Shown here piece after piece: positions 33,327 through 44,230 of a stretch of DNA of 64,000 bases. The notes below the pieces were generated by a model. It worked only from the letters and a program-made list of their open reading frames with translations. It was not told where the DNA came from and searched no databases. Origin of the DNA: Viola odorata (lineage: Eukaryota > Streptophyta > Magnoliopsida > Malpighiales > Violaceae). The stretch spans positions 12,178,443-12,242,442 of the forward strand of contig OY829538.1 in assembly GCA_963691705.1 (NCBI GenBank), given 5' to 3'. Numbering within the stretch: position 1 is the stretch's first letter; the number at the start of each line of letters is the position of its first letter. The translations under genes were made by a program, and so were the position numbers.

Positions 33327-33668
33327 CTAAGGGTCCTCTGAAGGCTTTTCCATCTTCGAAGAAGTTGCGCACGAGTCCCCGTTGATGGCAGAAGCCGTAA
33401 TCTCAGAACCTACATCACTAGCCGAGATTCTTTCCATAAAACGACTGATATGAGGAAATAGTTCATCACCCCTCCTTACTGGAGGAGTGTAAGAATTCGA
33501 GCAAACGTCGAAGGACTCAAGAGTTTTCTTTTTTGATCTCTTGTGACCCTTATGCCGAGAGAGCCGCCTCTTCCGACACGGCGGAGAAGGATAATCCGAA
33601 TCAGGAGAAGTTGGAGAAGTTGGTGGAGAATCACGCTCGGCCGCATCCGTGGAATATGAGTCGGCCAT
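33327..33668 (-). pseudogene. T2 antisense gene D (113-codon open part, probably frameshifted at its end)
   Basis: ATG at 33668. It starts Met-Ala-Asp and shares the SPPTSPTSPDSDYPSP motif and the Lys/Arg patch with T3 gene D. The open frame stops at 33327 while a C-terminal match to T3 continues in another frame to about 33230. A TATA-like TATTTAAT is 67 nt upstream (33735-33742). Confidence 0.6.
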
Positions 33669-34082
33669 AAAATTACAAGCAATCTCAACAGAGAAACAAA
33701 ATGAAGATGAACAGGAAAAAGAAAGAAAAATCCCATTAAATAGTCGTGGTGAAAGGGCATCCCTACCTTTTCACATGCCCTCTAAGGATAATTAATGTGC
33801 ATCGAGAAGAATGATCATAAATATAAAATCGGATCCTGTGATCACGCTTGATGGATATTCATACTGATCAAGAGATGCTGAAAAACTGCCCAATCAGTTA
33901 GCATTGAGAAGGCGGTGTGAAATTAATGCAAGAAACGGTTAGCGAATAAAGAAAAACAAGTCTTATGGGAATCTGATCAATGGCAAGCCAGTTTTCGAAT
34001 GGGCTAAGGTTAGTCCCAACTGACACGACGGTTATACACCACAGAGAGCAGAAGGTCACAAGCAATGTAACGGGAAAATATT

Positions 34083-34550
34083 TCATTTATAGCCTAAATG
34101 GCCTAAATGTATATTCGTATACAATACAAAAATAAAAAGATGAAGAAACAAAGGGACAACTGCAAACGGTCGGGCATTAGACCCAGTATCGTCATCTGGC
34201 ATGGAAGGAATCTCCCTCAGAGCATCCGCCACCAAAGTCAGTTCAGAGGAGGAAACTCTCATGCCCTTCAAGCAGCACCCCAGCAGATCCTTCCTTTGCT
34301 GCAGCATGGTAATGACCACCTGGATGCGAGAGACAGCAGTAGCCAACTTCAATACGCTCTCCAGGGGGCTAAAATCCTCTAGAGAAGTCGCACCTTGCCT
34401 GGATAGAAGAGGGGTCATCATCCCCTGAAGTTCCAGGAAGTCCTCAGAGGTCTTGATCAGCATGGTCTCTAGAAAGCCAACGTCGGCTTCAGTGAGATTA
34501 TTCAAAGTATGGACCTTGGAGATCAAGAAATTTCTGGTCAGTTCATCCAT
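34083..34550 (-). CDS. T2 antisense gene C: small helical protein (155 codons)
   Basis: The ATG at 34550 begins MDELTRNFLIS as in T3. The homology to T3 gene C covers about 125 residues; the T3 protein stops after GSN-Ile while T2 reads on for about 28 further hydrophobic residues, so its natural end may be mutated. A TATAAAT lies 62 nt upstream (34612-34617). It is open although T2 pol is badly decayed. Confidence 0.68.
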   Translation of the reverse strand: MDELTRNFLISKVHTLNNLTEADVGFLETMLIKTSEDFLELQGMMTPLLSRQGATSLEDFSPLESVLKLATAVSRIQVVITMLQQRKDLLGCCLKGMRVSSSELTLVADALREIPSMPDDDTGSNARPFAVVPLFLHLFIFVLYTNIHLGHLGYK

Positions 34551-34725
34551 GGTGAGAATGTCAGAAGAAATGCAGAAAAGATGAGAAGAATTAGTGCAAT
34601 GGAAAATCCAATTTATAAGCCCAAGGGAATGACGGTTTGAAAAGACATGCCTCTCGATAATCGAACCACCCCGATATCTCGCAGAACACGGAACAGACAA
34701 GGCCGGAAATGGAGTGATAGCCCTT

Positions 34726-34759
34726 GGTAAACACTCGGGCTCGATTTCGGTTGGGCTTA
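34726..34759 (+). other. Conserved 34-nt pre-LTR block of T2
   Basis: Starts GGTAAACACTCGGGCTC, ends GGTTGGGCTTA directly before the 3' LTR; about three changes from T3. Confidence 0.8.
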
Positions 34760-35184
34760 TGATAACTATAGACGTAACTTCAGGGGCATTTTCGTCCTTA
34801 CACCCAGCGTTAAGGTTGGAACACTGTAGCTTCCACCGGGCGTCCGCCTCTTTGGCTACCGCCTCTCTTCACACTCAATGGTGAACAGCATTATCCCATC
34901 CCACGAAAGTCATGACGTCACTTGAGGAATGTGGGCATTATTTTCACCCCCTAGAGATAACGCTCATATTTTTCCTATAAATACCCCGTCATTCAAGACA
35001 AAAGGTAAGCCTAGGATCATTAGTCGAACCCCTGCCATTTGGAACAGCCATACTGACTTAAGCATAGGAGTGTTTACATCGGAGACCCCCTCCGGCGCTT
35101 TGCAGGTACATCGGACGGCCAACATAGAGATTCCGAATGACCATCTTCCTCACCTACCCCTCTCTAGAACCCCGAATATTATCA
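34760..35184 (+). repeat. 3' LTR of T2 (425 bp)
   Basis: Starts TGATAAC after the conserved block and ends TATTATCA. It carries TATAAATA (34978-34985), ACTTAAGCATAGGAG and a partly broken hairpin. It is clearly related to but diverged from the T3 LTR, including shorter U3. Confidence 0.82.
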
Positions 35185-35468
35185 CTAGCCCTAACGCACG
35201 CATAACGACACCTAGCGCTCACCGAGGACTACACCGAGGGCTTAGTGGACGAGCGCATCGAGCCAAAGACACTGAGGAGCATCAAGGGAGGCTCGCATAA
35301 CCTCATCGAGTGGAGACAGTGCCCGTTGCACGGACAACACAAACCCTAGACCTTGTAGCGCGCGTCATACGCTAAAGCGCCTACGCAGATGCAAGCAATG
35401 ACTAGCCAAGCCAACCCAAGGAAGAGAGGCTTTGACCAATGATCAAAGGTAAATAAAAGACAAAGGGA
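35185..35468. other. Spacer between T2 and the chromovirus-like LTR
   Basis: 284 bp, moderately GC-rich, no coding or structural feature recognised. Confidence 0.6.
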
Positions 35469-36505
35469 TGTCTTAGAAAGGTCGTGGCCAAGTTTGAGGT
35501 CATTTGGACTAGTAGATTGCAAGATGGCTCATGATGACATTCTAGCTGTCAAGAGGAAGACGCACAGACGCAACGGGCGACTTTGTCCAAACCCAGTTAG
35601 AGCTACACAAGTCAGAATCGTGCGATCAATATTGTTTCTGAAACTTCAAGATGTTTTCAAGATTATGACCAAGTTTCAGCTCAAATGTATAAGCTGTTTG
35701 CATGTTATGCCGAGAGGCATTTTCGTTGATAGCAGTCCTATGCAGACTAGGACTCTTGGACGCTTCAGAAGTTTCCGTCCGATCCAGTTCGGACCAGTAA
35801 GGCCTGGAACAGGGAACAAGATGTCTTCTAGAAGGTTTGAGATGTTAGCTTTCGTTTGGGACAGGTTTCAGCCCAATCGGACGAGTGGATCGAAAGTTAG
35901 CATGGGTCGACATTATGGTGCGCAGAGTGTGTGCAAGGAATTAAGCGAGTTGAGGATTCGGCCCAAAGCTTAGTCCAATCATGCAGAAACATCTTGGAAA
36001 TTCTGGAATGTATTTAATTATATTTGTATTTAGTTTAATTAACTTATTAGAGTTATTTCTTAGATAGAACTCGTACTTCTATTAGAATTAGAACTTATAG
36101 TTATAGTGAAACTTGTATTTTACGCAAGCCTATATAAAGGGGCGCATACACACATTGTCAAAAACCCCCTGAATTTTATAATAGAATACAGAGAGTATTT
36201 CTCAAATTGTTCTTGCGAAATCCTTATCATTAATTGAGTCTGAACACTCGATTAAAATCACAAGTAAAACCCGAAAGTTCAACCCCTTTTGAATCGTTTC
36301 AACTAGGTTGCTTCTCTCAGGTATGAGTTGAGGTCTAGAATTTGATCCAAATAACCTCTCTTGAATCGATTAGGTTGCTTCTCCCAGGTGTGAGTTGAGG
36401 TCTAAGTTTGTCAAGTAAGAGTTATCTTTTTCCGTATTGAAATCCAAGCCTTGAACTAGATCGGGAAATTACTCGTTACGGACCTAGGCAACTAGGATCG
36501 TATCA
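35469..36505 (+). repeat. 5' LTR of a chromovirus-like gypsy element (approximate left edge)
   Basis: The right edge is well set: GGATCGTATCA (to 36505) followed by a PBS-like GTTGGTAGCGGAGC. A TATATAAA lies at 36131-36138, about 370 bp before the LTR end. The left edge at TGTCTTAG (35469) is the best TG start I see; no duplicate LTR is in the window to test it. Confidence 0.6.
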
Positions 36506-36506
36506 G

Positions 36507-36556
36507 TTGGTAGCGGAGCACAAGGCGTTCAGGTTTGGTAGCAGAGCACAAGGCAT
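36507..36556 (+). other. Duplicated primer binding site region
   Basis: TTGGTAGCGGAGCACAAGGC at 36507 is repeated as TTGGTAGCAGAGCACAAGGC about 28 bases later (36535-36554). The canonical initiator-Met PBS is TTGGTATCAGAGC, which the second copy matches with one change. Confidence 0.65.
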
Positions 36557-37323
36557 AAGAGTTATCTTTTTCAAGTTTTCTTTGTTGAGATTGGTTTTCT
36601 TCTACCCCATTCTATAACCAATCTCCTTGCTTGCTTTGTTAGTTGTTTTGTGAGTCTTGCGTCGAGCTAGATTTAGCTCTTGTTTGCATTTTGTCAAGCA
36701 AATCATTGTGTGATTTTTTGAGCCGTTTATTGTTTAGTTTCTGTCCACAAAAAGAGTCAAAAATACCAAAATGAGTCTTTAATTTATTTGTTATTTAGTT
36801 TCATTCAAAAGAGTCACAAAAGAGTAAAACAAAATTCAAAACAGAACTAAAAAGAAAATACAAAATACTACAGAGTTGTGAAGCTACTGCAAAAAGAATT
36901 ACTCAATTTGGTGGTCGGATTTAAAATTTGTGGGCTTTACAAGTTCAAAAACCCTAAAATGCACACACACATCAATTCGCGATTTGTGATTTATTTTAGT
37001 ACACTTGAGTCCTTTGTTCCTTTCCTTGATTCCTATAACTTATCTTCTATTCCAGTAAGGTATTTGTTTAGTTGATTGCTCGTGCAACTAATCAATTGCT
37101 TTACATCCAAGTTTGTTTTGAAGCTAGTTGTCTTTGAGAGTCTTATTGGAAGCTTTCATTTAAATTCTCGAGTCAGTCTCTAATGGTTTACGCAAGAACA
37201 ATTGAAAGAAATATTTGAGTGATTTTGAGAGTTTAATAGAGAGTTAAACAGGAGAGCAAAACACGTGAGGGAGTGCTAGGTTAGTTCAACTTTACGCCAT
37301 TTTGTTGTCTTTGTGATTTCAGG
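36557..37323. other. Untranslated leader of the chromovirus-like element
   Basis: AT-rich stretch between PBS and gag with no ORF of note. Confidence 0.6.
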
Positions 37324-38950
37324 ATGTCAGGAGCGTCTGATGGGAGCTCCGTGACGATTATTGGTGAGGAAGTCATCCTGCTCCTCCACAGCCTTGGCGA
37401 GAAATTGGATTCTCTAGATGCATGGAGAAAGGAGGCGCAAGGTAAGAAAGAAGAAGTGTCTACTATGTGTTTTACTCAAACCTTAAATCCAAGTAACACT
37501 AGGCATGTCTACAATATTCTGAAGCCCGAAGGAGAAGGCGAAGACATGTTTGGAGACACGACCAAGGGGTATGTAGGCGAAGGAGAGAAGAACATGAGGT
37601 TCACTACTGGTCCTATTAGAGGCGGTGAGGTTCATCAACGTGCACCATCGCGCGAACCTCCTATACATGATGCACGGGCCGAGCGTGCCTCACCCAATGC
37701 GCATTGGCACAAGCAGCGGTTTCAAGAGGATTTTGACAATGTTAGGCACAATCCAATATTCGAGAGACAGTCATGGTGTGAGGGCAAAGTTGACTCCAAC
37801 ATTTGGAGTATTAAGATGAAGATTCCACTGTTCGAGGGTAGAGACGATCCAGACGTGTATTTAGCGTGGGAGTGAAAAGTCAAATCAATCTTTCTTTGCC
37901 ACAACTATTCGGAGGATAAGAAGGTGAAGCTAGCCTCAGTGGAATTTAGTAGATATGCGGTTCATTGGTGGGACCAATTGAATAGCACTAAAGATAGGGT
38001 TGGAGTGGGTTCATTGGTTGCCACAATTGAATAGCACTAAAGTAATCGCTTGGTAGTTAGGAAGAGATGAAGAACGTGATGCGAAGGCATTCTGTTCCTA
38101 CCTATCATCATCACGATATACATCAACGTTTGCAATCTTTGACACAAGGAAGTAGAAGTGTTGGGGATTACTTTAATGGGATGGAGATAGTGCTAGCTAG
38201 AGCGCAAGTGATTGAAGAACTGGAAGCAACGATGGCACGGTTTATTGGTGGACTTAATCGAGAGATAGCCCATGCGTTAGAATTGACGCACTATAGAACT
38301 CTCGAGGAGATGCTTCACATGGTTATACAAATTGAAAAATAGAAGAAGTTGAAGCCGTCATATGCCAATTCGGGTTCAAGGATCACTCCATACAAGGAAG
38401 TGCCTTAGGCGAAGGACAAGGTTGTGAGAGAGCCACCTAGGGTTTTACCGCACATGTATAGCACCAAGTAGTCCTACACCACCGAAGACTTCTAACAACA
38501 ATATTCCTTCATCTAATTCAGTAGTGAAAGTTCATACAAGGGATATTATGTTTCAAGTGTTTCGGCCGAGGACATAGGCAATCCGAGTGTCCTAACAAGC
38601 GGATTTTGCTTGTTAGGGAGAATGGAGAGCTAGAATCGGATGATGATCTAGAGATTGAGGAGTCCATTTGTGTGAAGGAAGAATATGAGTCGGATGAAGC
38701 CAAAGAGTGTGAGGAAGGTTTGACACTTGTGTTTAGGCATTCACTCAATACGGAAGCCAAGATCGAAGTATGTGGAAAATAAAAAGAGAGTGAAAACAAC
38801 TCTTATGAAAAGATTGAGCATTGGAAGAGCGCTTGTGAGGAAAACAACACGCATGAAAAGAGTAAGCATGCGAGAGGAAAACACTTGCATGAAAGAAGAG
38901 AGCATGCAGAGGGTAGCATTTATACAAAAGGAGAGATGTGTGATAACGCT
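37324..38950 (+). pseudogene. Chromovirus-like gag with CCHC knuckle, decayed
   Basis: ATG at 37324. Open to a TGA at 37873-37875 (Trp-Glu-stop-Lys, probably Arg before), then readable in pieces: IPLFEGRDDPDVYLAWE, HNYSEDKKVKLA, WWDQLN, LTQGSRSVGDYF, ATMARFIGGLNREIA. This is the gag signature of a common plant Ty3/gypsy chromovirus family. An approximately 49-bp duplication disrupts 37959-38040. A CCHC knuckle follows in another frame (CFKCFGRGHRQSECPNKR, about 38545-38600), then an acidic stretch and a stop at about 38779. PR, RT and integrase are absent. Confidence 0.85.
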
Positions 38951-40284
38951 AGAGAGAATAAAGTGAGGAACGCATTGGTCATGCAAAAATTCTAATTTGG
39001 CGCGAACCACCAAAACCCTAAATTTTGGTCTTTGCGCTTTGATTTCACTAACCCTAATCCATTTACTTTCTCTCCTACTCTTATTTTTCCTCATGTGTAG
39101 TAAAAGAGAGAGTCATTGGCAGTGAGAAGACGACGATCAGCCATGACAAAGAAGCGTGAAGAGTATTGCGCAAAGATGGAGACTAGAGCGGCTAACCCTA
39201 GTCGCAATGGTTTGCTATACTTTTCATCCCTTAGACCTAATTCGTTTTTGAACGTCATTACATTATATCACTCTAAATTTAAAATTAATTTAATTAATGA
39301 TGTAAGTATGCAAAAGCCGAAGGGTAAGGTCTATGCACTTGATGACAACAAATGAACTCTTGGTTTCGTTTGGTATCCGATTGTATGCAAGTTTGCGTTT
39401 ATTGATGACGTATCACTACTGTTTACTTGCAACTCTTTTGGATATGGATTTATACTTGTGGTACTATTAACTCCTTGTTCTTTAAAGTATTTTGCAAGCT
39501 TAGGTATTGACAAGGACTTGGTGATGGCGAAGATACCACGCGAGCAAGCCATAGAGCACATGGAGTGCTTGGGTATGCCACGGACGGATCATGGATACCA
39601 TAGGCATTTGAAGCTATTCATTAGGGTTCTTGATTGAGATAGGATGTTCTTATATCTACCAAGGTTGCCTACCTAATTTGAGAAGGCCTTAGCCGAGGGA
39701 GATGATGATTCGACTCACAGTTAGGGTAACAATGGTGTAAACTGATGTAATTAATAGATGTGTGTTTTAGTAATTGGACATTGATGTGTTACAAAATATT
39801 ATTTGGCTCCTCTATTTTTTACTGATAATTTATCTCTCCTTCTCCTCTGTCAGTTAACTACTGCCTAATTTGACTGGTTTAATTTTTGCGTTTGATATTA
39901 CCATTAATTATGACGTAATTAATTAATGGTAATCTGAATTGATATGAGGCAACGGTTGTATTGGTTTGGTCAAAGGCTAATTCCCCATATAATTGTTGAT
40001 GTGTGAGGAGAAACAAATGGGGTTCTACTTCTGAAACAAATCTCTTGTTTGAAAAGTTTTCATTTCCGATACAACATCTACCTCATTATTTTTATTTCCC
40101 TTGCAGGTGCAGAGACACCTACCGATTAATCAACCAATCAAAGTGAAGAGTTACACTTCAATTGGCTACAGGACTCAACAACAGAGTCCTATAAGATAGA
40201 GGTAGCACAGTCTTTGGAGAACACACCAAAGCTAACTTTCCTTTGTTTTTATCCTCTTGGTTTCTCCTTCTTCTTCTTTGTTTT
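38951..40284. other. Decayed stretch, origin unclear
   Basis: Short broken ORFs only. At 39144-39354 a basic N-terminal-like ORF (MTKKREEYCAKM) and at 39500-39735 an interrupted frame (AIEHMECLGMPRTDHGYHRH) suggest a retroelement accessory protein remnant, which I do not recognise. 39740-40284 is AT-rich and empty, except for two T-rich AG acceptor-like sites near 40103 and 40290. Confidence 0.4.
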
Positions 40285-40299
40285 TTGTAGGCTGCATAA

Positions 40300-40651
40300 T
40301 GGATCCAAGGGAGGGCAGGCATATTCTCTAGGAGGCTGGGGAGATTGGAGGAGGGCTAAACAGGGCAGGGGTTGAGCTGAAATGGCAGATCAATAAATTA
40401 GTGGAAGACATTAGCACCCTGAAGGATCTGGCTACCAGACTGAAGGACATGGGGGATAATATCATAGAGGAGGATCCACAGGAGGGGGATATGCTCCTTA
40501 AAATAGGCAACACACTCATCCCCTTGAAGAAGGCCATTAATCATCTGAAGACGTAGAGACGCATGGTGGAGCTGGCCACCAACAACCTCACTAAGGCTGC
40601 CAGGCAACTTTATAAGTTTGGCAACAAGGTGGCTGGCATCCCAAATGCCTA
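40300..40651 (+). pseudogene. Broken small helical ORF (unrecognised)
   Basis: An ATG at 40300 follows an acceptor-like TTTTTTGTAG. The frame has TAG codons at about 40330 and 40555 and ends with TAA near 40650. Between stops it is polar and helical (DISTLKDLATRLKDMGDNI, KIGNTLIPLKKAI, TKAARQLYKFGNKV). Its size and helical look recall antisense gene C of the Tat elements, but I see no convincing residue-level match. Confidence 0.4.
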
Positions 40652-41185
40652 ACTTTATTTGGCCATGTTCTTATCTTTAGGCTCTCCCTCCGTCTTCATG
40701 TCAATTCCCTTCTCTGTTTTTTCTTTTTCCTTTCTTTTATTAATAAAAACAATTTCTCTGTTTTTATTCTTAAACTTAATTTACTTTTATTATATTGGAA
40801 ATGGTTGAATAGTTTGTTGTGGTGGATACTTGTAATTGCTTTTAAAATCAAGATGCAAGCCAGAATTAATGAACATGTACCCAGATAACTAAAACACTTG
40901 TGCAAGAGGTAGCACAACTATTTGCACTACTACAATTGCAGTACATAAACATCAAAAGTTACCCAGTACATACACTAAATAACCCTGGCTAGGGTTGAGT
41001 TACAAAGCTCATTAAAATTACACAAAATGTTAATCATGTTCAAGAGGCAGAGAATACAGCTAATGGAAATCAGGAAGAAGCAAACGCAACATCACAAGAA
41101 ACTCTCTTTCTCGGGTTGGATCATCAAACTTCCACCTTCCTTCAGCTGGCAACTTGTTCAAATAAAAGCCCCTAGCTTCACTTAA
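40652..41185. other. AT-rich spacer
   Basis: No gene. Contains AATAAA-type signals on the plus strand (near 40738) and the probable 3' flank of the minus-strand ORF at 41186. Confidence 0.5.
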
Positions 41186-41647
41186 CTATGAAGGTAGTTC
41201 ATTCAAATCGAAAGACCGTCCCCCATGAACAATCCCGAAAATAGAGGCACAATCATCAACAGATGCTTCCTCATTTAAATCAATATAGAAAGGGGGCTTT
41301 TCAGGAGGAACCATTGGCACTTTCTCTACACAATCACTAACCCTAGTAATGGCTAAGCCTCCGTCAGATACAAACCCAAATTCCCCTTCATCATCCACAA
41401 CCTTCAATGGCGAAACCTCTTCTTTTCCTCCTACATCTTCCACACAATCTTCTTTCTCATATATGTCCTTCACAATTTCATCCTTCTCACATTCTACGAA
41501 TGTAGCAGAAACATTAGTCACATAAGTCTGCTTCTCTTCCACAACATCAATGGAATTCTTAACAAACATGTTGGCTGAATCATCAAATTGATAAGCGATG
41601 TCAAACTGCGAGTCGTCGAAATAAACACCCATAACATTCTCATTCAT
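41186..41647 (-). CDS. Acidic 153-residue protein with two DLNE motifs (candidate host gene)
   Basis: ATG at 41647, stop at 41186-41188. It is intact, strongly acidic in the middle, with C-terminal IDLNEEAS and FDLNELPS. DLNxxP is the EAR-type repression motif of plants that binds TOPLESS-type corepressors, so a regulatory protein is possible. No DNA-binding or enzymatic domain is present. It is the only long ORF here with no retroelement resemblance. Single exon as seen. It may also be a fragment of a larger gene or of a transposon-borne gene. Confidence 0.5.
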   Translation of the reverse strand: MNENVMGVYFDDSQFDIAYQFDDSANMFVKNSIDVVEEKQTYVTNVSATFVECEKDEIVKDIYEKEDCVEDVGGKEEVSPLKVVDDEGEFGFVSDGGLAITRVSDCVEKVPMVPPEKPPFYIDLNEEASVDDCASIFGIVHGGRSFDLNELPS

Positions 41648-42688
41648 CTTTGAAATAATTTTGATTCTTTTTTCTCATTTTTTATTTTACTGCTCAATTT
41701 TTGTTGTCAATGAGAACAGAGGACAGAGTCCTCAGTTTCGCGTCATCCCTAAAATTTTCGTTCCCTCCAAATTTTTAGCCTTCAGCTTTCCCTCTCATTT
41801 CTATTGCATGACGCGTAGTCTAAGGGCAGAAATGACATGTCGTTTGAAAAGGCAGTTTTGGAAAAAAAAGGAAGTGTCAGTTAATTGTGTACAATGATTT
41901 ACAGCTCAAATGTCCATTAAAAAAGGATTGAGGGAGTATATGCTTAATTAGAAGGTAGTGACTACAAACCAATTCTTCCATTCTTCTTTCAGTTCAATTT
42001 TTAGACCCACTCATAAATGCACAATATATATGATGAAGATTTGACATGATTTTCTCGTGGAAAAATGAAATATCATTCTAGGGAGAAAAAAGAAAACAAA
42101 AGCCTCACATATAATATAAATTAATGGTCCAAACATAAATTATCATCAATTGAGGTATCATGCTTAATTAGCTAAATAAGAAAAGAAAAATTGAGGTATC
42201 ATCATCATACATATAGCCAAAGTGAATGATATGCAACGAAAAGAAAAGAAATAACCTGATTATTTTACTAGAAAAAAATCTTTCTAATTTGAAGAAGAAG
42301 AAAAAAACTAGACTTGTGGAGTCAATTCTCAACCCATTCACCAATAATAGTGGTAGCGGATTGATAAGAAACTTGCTTTAACTCAGATTTTAATTAGGTT
42401 TGAATATGAAAAAATGAAACAAATATGTGACATGCCATGTCAAGAAACTAATACTCTGCATTGTTCGTTCAATTACCCTAAAAAAATGACAATTTAACTA
42501 GTTATAATTCCTTTCAGGAGGATCATATTGGTAAAACAAAATACTAAAGGGGCAAAATCAAATAAATTGTTTTATCACAATGACTCGATATTATCGCCAC
42601 CCAATTTGTAAATTTGGGACAATTTTACCACCCAACTTCTTTTTGGGACAGTTTCATCGTCAAAGTTTCTAAAGCTAGACTTATTACA
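41648..42688. other. AT-rich spacer, possible MITE end
   Basis: No gene. At 41905-41939 the sequence ATGTCCATTAAAAAAGG...GAGGGAGTA resembles the end of Stowaway-like MITEs, but no matching start was found. Confidence 0.4.
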
Positions 42689-43016
42689 CTACAAAACAAA
42701 CTCTTATTCTGATGAACCACTCACTTTCCATCGAAAAACAACAATTTCAATGATTTTGATGACTTCTTCAATCGTTCCAGGTCATCGCTGAATGGCTCGT
42801 CAAACACCTTTTTTTTGACCAAAATGATTGACAAAACCAAATTTCGAGGGACTTGCGACAGAGGCAAAGGTCGAAAGCAATGTCTGTCAAAAATTGTGTT
42901 GGCATTGACACTAATTTTCGACTGCCATGTCGGTCAAAATTGTTATTCACTTTCGACCGCATTCTTAGTCGCAAAAATTATTTCGACAGAGGACCAATCA
43001 CCTAAAACATTTCCTA
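42689..43016. other. Possible CACTA-type transposon end
   Basis: CACTACAAAACAAAC at about 42694 resembles the CACTACAA terminus of plant CACTA elements, and the following 300 bp repeats short TCGAAA/GTCGCAAA-type motifs like a subterminal region. The other end and transposase are not visible. Confidence 0.35.
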
Positions 43017-44230
43017 TGATGAGGCACGGTAGTCTATCGGGAGGTGTCTTTCGGGAGTCGAGGACCACTTAACGGGAGGTCCGCAGGTTATCGAGAGCCT
43101 ATCGGGAACCATAGGCCAGCCCAGCGCAAACTCCAAGTCCCTCGGAGTAACTAACGGGAATCTATCGGGATGCCAGAGACATCTACCAGAGCACTTAGCG
43201 GAGCCCTACACAGACATTAAGTCCTTGGTGCAAACAGATAGGAAGATTACCAGTTACTGGGAGCCTATTTACTGGAAGCCTATCAGGTACACTAGTTACC
43301 GGGAGGAAACCATGCCATCCATCGCGCCGCTCATGCCTTGGTCAAGCAACCCGCGAGGACCTATAGCGAGTCTCGCGACCCTTGCGGCCCATGCATGGGA
43401 AACTACGGGGACATTCCCGCGCAAGTCCAAAAACCTTCCCGCACACCGCAACCAACCTTGGCCTCATAACTTCCTCAGACAAACCATGAAGCTCTTCAGG
43501 ATCGAGACCATGATGTTCCTCGCACCAACCCTACTAAACCATGAACTCCTCCGAGACCTCGACCGCGAGCCTCATCAAGCACAACAAGCGAGGGCTGCTT
43601 TCTTTTCTTTTTTTTAGCAATAGTTATGGGCCCTAGACAGCCCACCTTAAGGCCTTAAACTTCTATAGATACCACATCCCTCACCAAGGGCATATTCGTC
43701 TCAAGGTCGTTTAGCTACCCTAGTATAAATATCGAATGTAACTATTATTTTAGGCAGTTTAGATGTTGAAGTGAGCTCTATTCATCAAGTTGAGATTACT
43801 CCTCACTGAGTCAAGATCACTCCTCCAACTAAACTCACCCCTTCTTGAGAGAGATAGCTTGAGTTGAGAATACTCCTCCCTATCTCTCTTGGGAAACCAA
43901 AGCCTTGTAATCTTTGATTGCTTTCTTTTGTGTGAGAAATATATGTTTATGTTCCATTCCATTTCCAAATCATCAACCGTGTATTCAACGTGCTCTCGAT
44001 ATTCTTCACTGCATTCAAGTATGCCTCCATCTCCTTCTTTGTCATCTCGGTAACATCCTTACTTCTTTTATCATTATTCGCTTTCGTCCGCTACGCATCC
44101 GTGTCATCTTCCACCTCCATTTATGCTCATCGTTGTCTTGTCATTTTTCTAAGTAAACTCCCAGCCTAGATCTATCCAAAGCTCCATAAATACAACTCGG
44201 CCCTTGTCAAAGGGTGGCCATGTCGTATCA
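43017..44230 (+). repeat. LTR-like block with TATA box, approximate left edge
   Basis: GC-rich left half with about nine copies of a degenerate TATCGGGAG-type decamer (43030-43310), TATAAATA at 43724-43731, and a pyrimidine-rich tail ending CATGTCGTATCA at 44230, immediately before the 152-bp array. The layout is LTR-like, but no second LTR or target duplication is seen. Confidence 0.4.

Larger units (their letters stand above)
33124..35184 (+). mobile_element. T2: right segment (antisense genes D and C, 3' LTR)
   Basis: The sequence directly after T3 continues T2: the intergenic stretch, antisense D (33327-33668), antisense C (34083-34550), the conserved pre-LTR block and the 3' LTR (34760-35184). 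Every feature has a counterpart in the same order in T3 at 31000-33123. Confidence 0.92.

Noticed and set aside
40300..40651. Homologue of antisense gene C
   Set aside because: Similar size and helical look only; no run of matching residues strong enough to claim homology.
43225..43617. 130-residue plus-strand ORF in the GC-rich LTR-like block
   Set aside because: No domain, no similarity, and it spans the decamer cluster; more likely chance in GC-rich DNA.
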